DNA of 64,000 nt. Origin: Desulfobacterales bacterium. Its GTDB lineage: Bacteria; Desulfobacterota; Desulfobacteria; Desulfobacterales; SpSt-501. The DNA is taken from the NCBI GenBank assembly GCA_025454255.1, contig JALOOU010000014.1, forward strand, positions 20,186-84,185, read 5' to 3'. The position numbers and the translations under genes were made by a program. The notes below the pieces were generated by a model. The model searched no databases. It was not told the DNA's origin and saw only the letters and a list, made by a program, of their open reading frames with translations. Positions 1-9,481 of this stretch are shown here, piece by piece. Position 1 is the first letter of the stretch, and the number at the start of each line of letters is the position of its first letter.

Positions 1-1
1 C

Positions 2-2587
2 ATCGTGCGCTCCCGTCAGATGGCGGGCTATGATGCGGTCTACGTCCCCGGCTGGGACTGCCACGGCCTGCCGATCGAGCACAACGTGGACAAGGAGCTG
101 GGGGAGAAGAAGAACCGCCTGTCCAAGCCCCAGGTGCGCAGGCTCTGCCGGGCCTACGCCGAGCGGTTCATCGACATCCAGCGCGAGGAGTTCAAGCGCC
201 TGGGCGTCATGGGGGACTGGGAGAACCCCTACCTGACCATGAACCACGAATACGAGGCGGTGATCGCCCGGGAGTGCATGCGGTTTGCCCTGAGCGGGGG
301 GCTGGTGCGCAGCAGAAAGCCCATTTATTGGTGCGCCACCTGCCAGACGGCCCTGGCGGAGGCCGAGATCGAATACCAGGACGAGACCACGGCCTCCATC
401 TACGTCAAGTTCGCCCTGACGGACGACCTCGGCGCGGACTACCCGGAGCTGGCCGGCCGCGCGGTCGCCGTCGTCATCTGGACGACCACGCCCTGGACCC
501 TGCCGGCCAACCTGGCGGTGGCCCTGCACCCGGAGTTCGAATACGTCGCGGTGGATGCGGGGCCGCAGGGGGTGCTCATCATGGCCCGCGAGCTGGTCGC
601 GGGCTGCATGCGGCGCTTCGGTATCGAGCGCTACACGGAGCTGGCCCGAATAGACCCGGTGCGGCTCGAGCGCAAACGCTGCGCGCACCCGCTCTACGCG
701 CGCGACTCGCTCATCGTTTTGGGCCGCCACGTGACGCTCGACGCCGGCACCGGCTGCGTGCACACCGCGCCCGGGCACGGCCGCGAGGACTACGAGGTCG
801 GGCTGGAGTACGGCCTTGAGCCCTACTCGCCGGTCGACGACCGGGGCTGCTTCACGGACGAGGTCGAGCTCTTCGCAGGCCGCTCGGTCTTCGCGGCCAA
901 CCCGCACATCAGCGCGCAGCTGCAGCGCCGCGGCGCCCTGGTGAACGAGAGCCGCTTCGAGCACTCCTATCCGCACTGCTGGCGCTGCAAGGAGCCGGTG
1001 ATCTACCGGGCGACCCCCCAGTGGTTCATCCCCATGGACAAGACCGGGCTGCGCCGGCGCACCCTCGATGAGATCGGCCGGGTGGCCTGGATCCCCGCCT
1101 GGGGGCGGGAGCGCATCACCGGCATGATCGAGAACCGCCCCGACTGGTGCGTCTCGCGCCAGCGCGCCTGGGGGGTGCCCATCACGGTGCTCACCTGCGA
1201 GCGCTGCGAGGCGCTGGTGATCTCCCCCGAGATCGCCGAGCGGATCGCGCGCATGTTCGCCGAGCACGGCGCCGACATCTGGTTCGAAAAGAGCGCCGCC
1301 GACATCCTGCCGGCGGGCACGCGCTGCGGCCAGTGCGGCCACGACCGCTTCGTCAAGGAGGAGGACATCCTGGACGTCTGGTTCGACTCCGGGGTGAGCC
1401 ATGCGGCCGTGCTGGAGGTGCGCCCGGAGCTGCGCTGGCCGGCCGATCTCTACCTCGAGGGCAGCGACCAGCACCGCGGCTGGTTCCACAGCTCGCTGTT
1501 GACCGCCGTGGGCACACGGGGGCGGGCGCCATACCGCTCCGTGCTCACCCACGGGTTCGTGGTGGATGCCGACGGCCGCAAGATGTCCAAGTCGCTCGGC
1601 AACGTCGTCGCCCCGCGCGAGGTGATCGACCGCTACGGCGCGGAGATCCTGCGGCTGTGGGTGTCCGCCTCGGACTACCAGGAGGACATCCGCATCTCGG
1701 AGGGCATCCTGGCCCAGCTGAGCGACGCCTACCGGCGCATCCGCAACACCAGCCGCTTCATCCTCGGGAACCTCTACGATTTCGATCCGGCCCGGGACCG
1801 GCCGGCGCCCGCCGAGATGCGGGAGATCGACCGGTTCATCCTGCACCGGCTGCAGGTGCTGCTGGAGAAGATCCGGAAGGCCTACGAGCGCTACGAGTAC
1901 CACACCATCTACCATGGGCTTTATCAATTCTGCACCGTGGACCTCTCGGCCCTCTATCTCGACATCCTGAAGGACCGGCTCTACACCTCGCCGGCCCGAT
2001 CGCGCGAGCGCAGAAGCGCCCAGGCCGCGATGCACCTTCTGTTGGACGCCATGGCCCGGGTGATGGCCCCGATCCTGCCCTTCACGGCCGAGGAGATCTG
2101 GCAGCACCTGCCCGCTGCGTCCGACAAGGCCGCGAGCATCCATCTGGTCCGGTTCCCGGAGCCGGATGCCGGCTTCATCGACGAGGCCCTGGCCGCGCGC
2201 TGGGAGAGCCTGTTGAAGGTGCGGGCCGAAGTGACCAAGGCGCTCGAGGCGGCGCGGGTGCAGAAGCAGATCGGCCATGCGCTGGATGCGGCCGTGACCG
2301 TCGCGGCCGGGCCGGAGCTCTATGCCGAACTGGCCCCCTTCGCGGCGGAGCTGCGCTCCATCCTGATCGTCTCCGCGGCCGAGCTGGTGCCCGCTGCGGC
2401 GCTCGCGGGGGCGATCGAGAGCACCGAGGTTCCCGGCCTGAAGGTGCAGGTCCGGCCGGCGCCCGGAGCCAAGTGCGAACGCTGCTGGGTGCATGCCCCA
2501 TCGGTGGGGGAGAGCGCCGATCACCCCACGATCTGCGGCCGCTGCCGGGATGCCTTGGCCCGGATGGGGGCGGCCGGCCCCGCATGA
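2..2587 (+). CDS. ileS: Isoleucyl-tRNA synthetase, 5' end outside window
   Basis: GWDCHGLPIE (HIGH region) and KMSKSLGN (KMSKS) motifs, C-terminal CERCW...CGRC zinc site; open at left edge. Confidence 0.97.
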   Translation: MVRSRQMAGYDAVYVPGWDCHGLPIEHNVDKELGEKKNRLSKPQVRRLCRAYAERFIDIQREEFKRLGVMGDWENPYLTMNHEYEAVIARECMRFALSGGLVRSRKPIYWCATCQTALAEAEIEYQDETTASIYVKFALTDDLGADYPELAGRAVAVVIWTTTPWTLPANLAVALHPEFEYVAVDAGPQGVLIMARELVAGCMRRFGIERYTELARIDPVRLERKRCAHPLYARDSLIVLGRHVTLDAGTGCVHTAPGHGREDYEVGLEYGLEPYSPVDDRGCFTDEVELFAGRSVFAANPHISAQLQRRGALVNESRFEHSYPHCWRCKEPVIYRATPQWFIPMDKTGLRRRTLDEIGRVAWIPAWGRERITGMIENRPDWCVSRQRAWGVPITVLTCERCEALVISPEIAERIARMFAEHGADIWFEKSAADILPAGTRCGQCGHDRFVKEEDILDVWFDSGVSHAAVLEVRPELRWPADLYLEGSDQHRGWFHSSLLTAVGTRGRAPYRSVLTHGFVVDADGRKMSKSLGNVVAPREVIDRYGAEILRLWVSASDYQEDIRISEGILAQLSDAYRRIRNTSRFILGNLYDFDPARDRPAPAEMREIDRFILHRLQVLLEKIRKAYERYEYHTIYHGLYQFCTVDLSALYLDILKDRLYTSPARSRERRSAQAAMHLLLDAMARVMAPILPFTAEEIWQHLPAASDKAASIHLVRFPEPDAGFIDEALAARWESLLKVRAEVTKALEAARVQKQIGHALDAAVTVAAGPELYAELAPFAAELRSILIVSAAELVPAAALAGAIESTEVPGLKVQVRPAPGAKCERCWVHAPSVGESADHPTICGRCRDALARMGAAGPA

Positions 2588-3069
2588 CGGCCGCCAAGCT
2601 CAAATTCCTGGCCCTGGTGGCCGGCGGGGTGCTGGTCCTGGACCAGCTGACCAAGGCCTGGGTCCTGAAGCACCTGGCCCTGGGCGCGAGCCTGACGCTC
2701 ATTCCCGGCTTTTTCGACCTCACCCACGTCCACAACCCGGGGGGGGCCTTCGGCTTTCTGGCCACGATGGGCCCCGTGGTGCGGGCCATCGTCTTCATCG
2801 CCGCCTCGGCGCTCGCCGCCGGCGTCATCCTGTGGTTGTATCTGCAGACCCCGACCCGGCAGCGGCTGGCTGCGTTCGGGCTGGCGCTCGTCTTCGGGGG
2901 CGCCCTCGGCAACCTCATCGACCGGATCCGGTTCGGGGTGGTGATCGATTTTTTCGATGTCTACATCGGGCGGATGCACTGGCCCGCGTTCAATGTGGCC
3001 GACAGCGCCATCACCGTGGGTGTTTGCATCTTTGCCGCCCACCTGATTTTTGCGAAACCCTCGGCGTGA
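2584..3069 (+). CDS. lspA: Lipoprotein signal peptidase (signal peptidase II)
   Basis: HNPGGAFGF, GGALGNLIDR and VVIDFFD...FNVADSAI motifs; ATG overlaps ileS stop (ATGA). Confidence 0.96.
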   Translation: MTAAKLKFLALVAGGVLVLDQLTKAWVLKHLALGASLTLIPGFFDLTHVHNPGGAFGFLATMGPVVRAIVFIAASALAAGVILWLYLQTPTRQRLAAFGLALVFGGALGNLIDRIRFGVVIDFFDVYIGRMHWPAFNVADSAITVGVCIFAAHLIFAKPSA

Positions 3070-3114
3070 CCGGCGGCCGCTGCGCTCACGGCGCAGGGCG
3101 CCCCCTGGGGGACC

Positions 3115-4575
3115 ATGGCCGAAATCACCCACAACGAGCTCCGCTCCCACCTTCGGGGGCTTGACCCCGCCGCGGGCAACGCCCCGCCTGCTGTGGTGTT
3201 GATCCACGGTGAGGAGCGCATCGTGCAAGGGGCACTCGATCGCATCCTGGAGCGGCTGCTGCCGGAGGCCCGCGGGAGCCTCAATTACGAGCCCTTCGAC
3301 GGCGCCACCGCCGATATGGGCGATGTGCTCGCCCGCATGAACACCTTCTCCCTGACCCCCGGCGCCAAGGTGGTGGTGCTCAAGGCGGCGCGCATCTTCC
3401 ACTCCAAGGAGGACGCGGCGCGTCTGCTCTCCCAGGCGCGCAAGGCCCACGCCGAGGACGACCTGCCGCGCGCGGCCCGCGGCCTGCTCTCCGCCCTGAG
3501 CCAGTTGGGCCTGACGTTCGCGGAGGCCCGCCGGCCCGAGCGCGCGGTTCTCCTGCCGGCGGGCGCCGACGGCGCCGAGGAGGACGGCTGGGTCGACGCC
3601 GTCTTAGCCTACTGCGGCGAGAACGGCCTGAGCATCCCGCCCGCCGCAGACTCCGCCGGGATGCTGCAGCGGGCGGTCGCAAAGGGCTTCCCGCGCGGCA
3701 ACCACCTGATCATCACCACCGACGGCGCCGACCGCCGGCGGTCCGTCTACGGCGCCCTGAACGCTGCCGGCCTGATCGTGGACTGCTCCGTCCCCACGGG
3801 CGAGGGCCGAGCCGACCGGCAGGCCCAGGAGGCGGTCCTCTCCGATCACGTGCGGGCGGCCCTGGCCCCGCACGGCAAGGTGCTGGAGCCGGCCGCGTTT
3901 CAGGCGCTCTGCGAGATGACCGGGTTCAACCTCGGCATCTTCGCCAACAACCTGGAGATCCTCATCGACTACGCGGGGGAGCGCCGGGAGATAACGGCCG
4001 GGGACGTGGCAGCGGTCCTGGCGCGGACCAAAAAAGACCCTATCTTCGAGTTCACCAACGCCCTGACCGAGCGCCATCTCGACCACGCCCTGTTTTTCCT
4101 CGGCACGCTGCTTGACGGCGAGATCCACCCGCTGCAGGCGCTGGCGGCCATGGCCAACCAGGTGCGCAAGCTGCTCGCGGTCAAGGAGTTCACCGCGAGC
4201 CCTGAGGGTGCGCTCTGGCAGCGCGGGTGCAGCTTCCCGCTCTTCCAGAAAACCGTCCTGCCGGCTGTCGTCCGCCGCGACCAGGAGTTTCTGGCCCGGC
4301 TCGAAGCGTGGGAGGAGGCCGCCGCCGCACCCCCGGCGGAAGGCAAGAAAAAGAAGAAGCCCCGGGCGGCCTCCGACCTGGTGCTGGCCCGCAACCCGGG
4401 CAATGCCTACCCGGTCTACATGCTCTTTAAAAAGGCGCAGGGCTTCCGTCGGGAGCAGCTGCTGGCGGTGATCCGGCGGCTCAGCGCGGCCGATGCCGAG
4501 CTCAAATCCTCCCCGCTTCATCCGCGGTTGATTTTGGAGCGGGTGGTGTGGCAGATATGTGACACGCACGGGTGA
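3115..4575 (+). CDS. holA: DNA polymerase III delta subunit
   Basis: HolA-like N-terminal (VVLIHGEERIV), TGFNLGIFANNLEILIDYAG and DPIFEFTNAL regions. Confidence 0.8.
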   Translation: MAEITHNELRSHLRGLDPAAGNAPPAVVLIHGEERIVQGALDRILERLLPEARGSLNYEPFDGATADMGDVLARMNTFSLTPGAKVVVLKAARIFHSKEDAARLLSQARKAHAEDDLPRAARGLLSALSQLGLTFAEARRPERAVLLPAGADGAEEDGWVDAVLAYCGENGLSIPPAADSAGMLQRAVAKGFPRGNHLIITTDGADRRRSVYGALNAAGLIVDCSVPTGEGRADRQAQEAVLSDHVRAALAPHGKVLEPAAFQALCEMTGFNLGIFANNLEILIDYAGERREITAGDVAAVLARTKKDPIFEFTNALTERHLDHALFFLGTLLDGEIHPLQALAAMANQVRKLLAVKEFTASPEGALWQRGCSFPLFQKTVLPAVVRRDQEFLARLEAWEEAAAAPPAEGKKKKKPRAASDLVLARNPGNAYPVYMLFKKAQGFRREQLLAVIRRLSAADAELKSSPLHPRLILERVVWQICDTHG

Positions 4576-4790
4576 CGATGGGCTTTATCCGCAACCAGGA
4601 AGAAAAGCTTGCCGCGCGGTTTCTGCGGTGGCAATACCAAAAGCAGGGCCTGGCGGCGCCGGCCGAGGAGCAGATCCGGCGCCATGCGGCGCAGATCGTC
4701 GCCGAGGCCCACCGCATCGGCCGCCTGCGCGGCGGCAATCTGCTCGAGATCATGCAGGAGCTGGTGGCCGATCTCTTGAAGAAAAAATAG
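4572..4790 (+). CDS. Small conserved hypothetical protein
   Basis: 72-codon ORF; GTG overlaps holA stop (GTGA). Confidence 0.6.
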   Translation: MTMGFIRNQEEKLAARFLRWQYQKQGLAAPAEEQIRRHAAQIVAEAHRIGRLRGGNLLEIMQELVADLLKKK

Positions 4791-4831
4791 ACCGGTCGGA
4801 CCCCCATCCCACAGACGACCAGGAGGAACCG

Positions 4832-5095
4832 ATGAGCACGAGCTGGAAAGAGAAGCTGTCCTGCGCCACCCAATGCCACCGCTGCAGCCGCAAGCTGGCC
4901 CCGAAAGACCAGCGGATCCTCTCGGTCTACGACCACGAGCCGATCTGCCTGCCATGCAAGCACTCCGAGGAAAAGCGCCCCGACTACGAAGCCGCCTCCA
5001 AGGAGGCGATCGGACAGTGCCTGATGGACGTCGAGGTCGCCTACGGCGACCCCGGCGGCTACTGCTACCACCACTTCTACCCGTTCACCTGCTGA
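4832..5095 (+). CDS. Small Cys-rich protein with two CxxC pairs
   Basis: ATG with AGGAGGAACC RBS; CHRC...CLPC motifs. Confidence 0.7.
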   Translation: MSTSWKEKLSCATQCHRCSRKLAPKDQRILSVYDHEPICLPCKHSEEKRPDYEAASKEAIGQCLMDVEVAYGDPGGYCYHHFYPFTC

Positions 5096-5143
5096 GGGCG
5101 GGCGGGCAATGTTGCATCGTCTCATGCGGGACAAGGAGGATGC

Positions 5144-5911
5144 GTGCGTGGAAACCCCTTTGAACTGACATCAAAGGTGGCCCTGGTGACGGGCGCCGGG
5201 CGGGGCATCGGGCGGGCCTGCGCCCTGGCCCTGGCGCAGGCGGGCGCCGATGTGGCCCTGGTCGCGCGCAGCCGGCCGGAGCTCGAGACTGTCGCCGATG
5301 AGATCGGCCGGATGGGCCGCAAGGCCTTCGTCCGTCCGCAGGACGTGACCCGGGTCGACCAGCTGCCGGCGGCGATGGAGGCGGTCGTGGCGCACCTGGG
5401 CGGGATCGACATCCTGGTGAACAACGCCGGCATGAACATCCCCCAGGCGGCACTCGAGGTCACGCCCGAGGCGTGGGACCGGGTCATCGATCTCAACCTG
5501 AGGGCCGCCTTCTTCACGGCGCAGGCGGCGGGCCGCGTCATGGTGCGGCAGGGCCGCGGCGGACGCATCATCAACCTGACCTCCCAGACCGGCAGCGTGG
5601 GGTTGCTGAAACGCGCCGCCTACTGCGCCAGCAAGGGGGCGCTCAACCTGGTGACGAAGGTCCTGGCCCTGGAGTGGGCCGCCCACAACATTCTGGTCAA
5701 CGCGGTGGCGCCGACATTCATCGAGACCGACTTCTCGCGCGGCTTTTTATCCGACCCGGCCTTCCGCGAGTATGCCTTGTCCAAAAACCTGCTCAAGCGG
5801 TTCGGGACGCCCGAGGACGTGACGGGGGCGGTGGTGTACCTGGCCTCGCCGGCCGCCTCCCTGGTCACCGGCCATATCCTTTTCGTGGACGCCGGCTGGA
5901 CGGCGCACTGA
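5144..5911 (+). CDS. SDR family oxidoreductase
   Basis: TGAGRGIG, NNAG, YCASK motifs; GTG start. Confidence 0.92.
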   Translation: MRGNPFELTSKVALVTGAGRGIGRACALALAQAGADVALVARSRPELETVADEIGRMGRKAFVRPQDVTRVDQLPAAMEAVVAHLGGIDILVNNAGMNIPQAALEVTPEAWDRVIDLNLRAAFFTAQAAGRVMVRQGRGGRIINLTSQTGSVGLLKRAAYCASKGALNLVTKVLALEWAAHNILVNAVAPTFIETDFSRGFLSDPAFREYALSKNLLKRFGTPEDVTGAVVYLASPAASLVTGHILFVDAGWTAH

Positions 5912-5978
5912 CCGCCGCCGGCCGCAAGGCTTTCGTCAACCGGGGCGCGGACCCCGCTCTGAAAGAGGAGATCTGCAG

Positions 5979-7286
5979 ATGGCGCGCTATCTCAAGCAGG
6001 CCAAGCAACGGCCCAAGGAAGATCTGACCCGCGTGCGCGAAACGGTCCGGGAGATCATCGACAGGGTCCGCTGCGAGGGGGAGGCGGGGGTGCGGCACTA
6101 CTCCGCCAAATTCGACAACTGGTCGCCCAAAAGCTTCAAGGTGGACAGCGCGGAGATCGCGGCGGTCAAATCCCGGCTGCCCGCGACGATGGTGGCGGAC
6201 ATCGATTTCTGCCAGACGCAGATCCGCAACTTCGCCTCCGAGCAGATGAAGCGGCTCTCCGACTTCGAGATCCAGACCCTGCCCGGGGTCTTCCTGGGCC
6301 AGAAAATCATCCCCGTGGCCTCCTCCGGCGCCTATGTCCCGGGCGGCCGCTACCCCATGCTGGCCTCGGCGCACATGACGGTGATCACCCCCAAGGTGGC
6401 CGGGGTGAAGCGGGTGGTGGCGTGCTCGCCTCCGGTCAACGGGCAGGGGATGTACCCGGCGACCCTCTACGCGATGGTTGCGGCCGGGGCCGACGAGGTC
6501 TACTGCATGGGCGGGGTCCAGGCCCTGGCGGCGATGGCCTACGGCATGGAGGGGCTTGCGCCCGTGGATGTCGTGGTCGGCGCGGGCAACCAGTTCGTGG
6601 CCGAGGCCAAGCGCCAGCTCTTCGGGGAGGTGGGCATCGACCTGTTGGCCGGCCCCACCGAAATTTTAATCATCGCCGACGGGTCGGCCGACCCGGTCAT
6701 CCTGGCCGCGGATCTCCTCGGCCAGGCCGAGCACGACCCGAACTCCCGGCAGTGCCTGATTTCGCTCTCCACGCCGGTGGCCGAGGCGACGATCCGGGAG
6801 CTGGAGCGGCAGCTGGCGACCCTGCCCACGCGGGAGGTGGCCGGGCGCTCGTGGGGCGATTACGGCGAGGTCGTGGTGGTGGACTCCCCCGAGGAGGCGG
6901 CGGACTTGTCCGATGCCTGGGCGCCGGAGCACCTGGAGGTCCAGACCGAGGATTGGCGGTTTTTCCTGGGGCGCTGCCGGAACTACGGCTCCATGTTCTG
7001 CGGCGAGGAGACCACGGTCTCCTACGGCGACAAGACCATCGGCACCAACCATGTCCTGCCGACCCTGCGGGCCGCCCGCTACACCGGCGGGCTGTCGGTC
7101 CACAAGTTCGTCAAGGTCGTCACCTACCAGCACGCCACCCGCGAGGGGTCGCTGGAGATCGCCCGGGTCTGCGAACGGGCCTGCAACTACGAGAACATGC
7201 TGGCCCACGGCCTGAGCTGCCGGGTCCGGATCGACAAATACGCTAGAAATCCCACTGCACCGGGTTGTCGTCGAGCAGACCCGTGA
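5979..7286 (+). CDS. Histidinol dehydrogenase-family protein, possibly HpsN-like (sulfopropanediol/hydroxyacid dehydrogenase)
   Basis: QAEHDPNSRQ, APEHLEV and GTNHVLPTLRAARYTGGLSVHKF motifs; diverges from housekeeping HisD at GTNHVLPTxxAAR. Confidence 0.85.
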   Translation: MARYLKQAKQRPKEDLTRVRETVREIIDRVRCEGEAGVRHYSAKFDNWSPKSFKVDSAEIAAVKSRLPATMVADIDFCQTQIRNFASEQMKRLSDFEIQTLPGVFLGQKIIPVASSGAYVPGGRYPMLASAHMTVITPKVAGVKRVVACSPPVNGQGMYPATLYAMVAAGADEVYCMGGVQALAAMAYGMEGLAPVDVVVGAGNQFVAEAKRQLFGEVGIDLLAGPTEILIIADGSADPVILAADLLGQAEHDPNSRQCLISLSTPVAEATIRELERQLATLPTREVAGRSWGDYGEVVVVDSPEEAADLSDAWAPEHLEVQTEDWRFFLGRCRNYGSMFCGEETTVSYGDKTIGTNHVLPTLRAARYTGGLSVHKFVKVVTYQHATREGSLEIARVCERACNYENMLAHGLSCRVRIDKYARNPTAPGCRRADP

Positions 7287-8205
7287 CCGGACGGCTGAGG
7301 GCCTCCATTGCGGCCAGTTCGGAGGTGCTGAGCTCCACCTGCATGGCGCCGGCATTCTCGGCCGCCTGGGCCGGGCTGCGCGCCCCGGCAATGGCGCAGG
7401 TGTCGGGGTGCGACAGGACCCAGGCCAGCGCCAGCTGCGCCAGGCTCACCCCGCGGCGTCGGGCGATCGGCCCCAACCCCTCCACGGCCTTGAGCACCTG
7501 CGGGTAGATGTCCGGCTGGAAGAGCCGGTGCCCCCGGCGATGGTCGCCCTTTTCGAATGTCGGCGCCGCCCCGAACCGGCCCGCCAGGATGCCCTGGGCC
7601 ATGGGCGAGTAGGCCAGCACCGTGATGTCGTTGGCGGCGCAGTAGGGCAGGGCATCCCGTTCCGCCTGCCGCCAGAGCAGGGAGTACGGGGGCTGCAGGC
7701 TGTCGATCCGGCCATAGCGGGCGGCCTCCTCCAGCTGGGCCCGCGAAAAATTGGAGACCCCGACGGCCCGTATCTTCCCCTGCGCCTTCAGATCGGTCAT
7801 GGCGCGCATCGTCTCCTCGATGGGCACCTGGCGGCTGCCGAAAGAGCCCGCGGGCCAGTGGATCTGATAGAGGTCGATCACGTCGGTGTTGAGGTTCTTG
7901 AGGGAGCGATGGCAGGCTGCGATCACCTGGTCGTACTGCAGGTGATTGGAGAAGACCTTCGTCATCAGCACCACCCGGTCGCGGATCCCGGCGGTGGCGG
8001 CGGCGAGAATGCGCTCGGAGTGCCCCTTGCCGTACATCTCGGCCGTGTCGAAAGCGCTGATGCCGGCATCCACCGCGGCGCGGACGCTCTTTTTTATCTC
8101 CGCATCGTCGATCCCCGCCCACATCTCCTTGCCGGCCTGCCACATGCCCATGACGACGGGTGAAATCATAATGTCAGACGTTCCCAGGCGCAGTGCTTTT
8201 TGCAT
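7243..8205 (-). CDS. Aldo/keto reductase
   Basis: FDTAEMYGKGHSE, DLYQIHWP, GVSNFS motifs. Confidence 0.93.
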   Translation of the reverse strand: MQKALRLGTSDIMISPVVMGMWQAGKEMWAGIDDAEIKKSVRAAVDAGISAFDTAEMYGKGHSERILAAATAGIRDRVVLMTKVFSNHLQYDQVIAACHRSLKNLNTDVIDLYQIHWPAGSFGSRQVPIEETMRAMTDLKAQGKIRAVGVSNFSRAQLEEAARYGRIDSLQPPYSLLWRQAERDALPYCAANDITVLAYSPMAQGILAGRFGAAPTFEKGDHRRGHRLFQPDIYPQVLKAVEGLGPIARRRGVSLAQLALAWVLSHPDTCAIAGARSPAQAAENAGAMQVELSTSELAAMEALSRPVTGLLDDNPVQWDF

Positions 8206-8353
8206 CCGTCACTCCTCCCTATCGAAATCCGGCCGGCCCGCTCCGGCGGTGCAGTGGTTAAAGGGCTTTTTTCCTGAATGAATCGCTTCCTGTGGATCGA
8301 TAGTAGGGTCGCTTCGGCCGAAACACAAGCGGCGAGCCGATACGGCCGGCCGA

Positions 8354-8382
8354 TTGACAGTGACCGGCCGGGGACATATACC
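8354..8382 (+). promoter_or_regulatory. Candidate sigma70 promoter TTGACA-17-TATACC
   Basis: Consensus -35, 17-bp spacer, 4/6 -10; 25 bp upstream of ATG at 8407. Confidence 0.55.
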
Positions 8383-8406
8383 CTGGGACATCAAGCGAGG
8401 CCGACC

Positions 8407-9405
8407 ATGTATCTTGCATCTGTGACCGAAGGCGGCAGGAAGCAATTCTACATTCGCGAGTCCTTCCTGGGCGGGGGCGTCTGCCGGCACCGTGACCTGT
8501 TCAAGCTGGGTCCGACCCCCGGCCGCTTCATCGTCTACCCCGGCGGGAACTCGTTTTACGTCGACGAGGCGGTGGAGGAGGCCATCCGCGGCCACGGCAT
8601 CGAGACGAACCAGGAGGAGCTGGAGGAGATCTTCTGGCCCTTCGTCGACCCCGAGATCCGCCGCAAGCTGGAGCCGTTTAGAAGGCAGGAGCGCAGGCTC
8701 AAAGACGAGCGTGAGGTCAAGGAAGCCCCCCACCCGGGGCGCCTGCACCTCTTCGACAAGCGCCGCCTTCATTTTCTGAAGTTCGGCCGCATGGAGCAGC
8801 GGTCCCTGGACCACCTCCCGGCCTCGGCCGTCCGGCTGCTGCAAAACAAGTCGCGCGACGAGATCGAGCAGCGCTTCCTGCAGATGGAGAGCGCTCTGCG
8901 GCCGCGCGAGATCAAGGCCTACTGCTACGTCATCTTCGATTTGCAGAAGTTCTTCACCCAGCGTTTTGCCAAGGATAGCCCCGAGCTTCTGAACCAGGAC
9001 GAGGTCGACCGCTGTTTCGTGGAGGAGCTCTGCGCGCTCGATGCGGACGCCTCGTTCTGGCCCGGGATACCGTCCGCCGGCCGCCTGCACGACTATCTCG
9101 TGCGCTACGTCCTGATGTTCTTCGACCACGACTACGGCGCCCGTTCGCTGGCCGAGGAGTACCTGCGCGATTTCATGAACCGCCACCGTGAGCACCGGCC
9201 GCCGGAGTCGGTCGCCGTCAGCATGGAGGAGGCCGGCCGCATCTTCGGCAAGGGCCGCGAGGCGCTGAAGCGGCTGACGCGCCGGGACCTCGGACGCCTC
9301 TACCGCAGCCGGGCTCAGGAGCTGCACCCGGACAAGGGCGGCAGCCACGAGAGCTTTCTGCGCCTGACGGCGGCCTACCACCGGCTGCTGCGCACCAAGA
9401 AGTGA
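8407..9405 (+). CDS. C-terminal J-domain protein
   Basis: C-terminal RRDLGRLYRSRAQELHPDKGGSHESFLRLTAAYHRLL with HPD motif; N-terminal region unassigned. Confidence 0.75.
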   Translation: MYLASVTEGGRKQFYIRESFLGGGVCRHRDLFKLGPTPGRFIVYPGGNSFYVDEAVEEAIRGHGIETNQEELEEIFWPFVDPEIRRKLEPFRRQERRLKDEREVKEAPHPGRLHLFDKRRLHFLKFGRMEQRSLDHLPASAVRLLQNKSRDEIEQRFLQMESALRPREIKAYCYVIFDLQKFFTQRFAKDSPELLNQDEVDRCFVEELCALDADASFWPGIPSAGRLHDYLVRYVLMFFDHDYGARSLAEEYLRDFMNRHREHRPPESVAVSMEEAGRIFGKGREALKRLTRRDLGRLYRSRAQELHPDKGGSHESFLRLTAAYHRLLRTKK

Positions 9406-9481
9406 TGGCCGCCGAGTCGGCGGGGCCTATGCCCGCGGTGCGCCGCGCACGTGCTTTCAAACCCTTACACAGGGAGGGACA

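Noticed and set aside
1147-3069. 640-codon + ORF beginning inside ileS and ending as LspA
   Set aside because: Only the last ~161 codons (from 2584) are real LspA; the upstream part is out-of-frame ileS.
5979-7286. Annotating this gene as biosynthetic hisD
   Set aside because: Motif context differs from HisD and no other histidine genes are adjacent.
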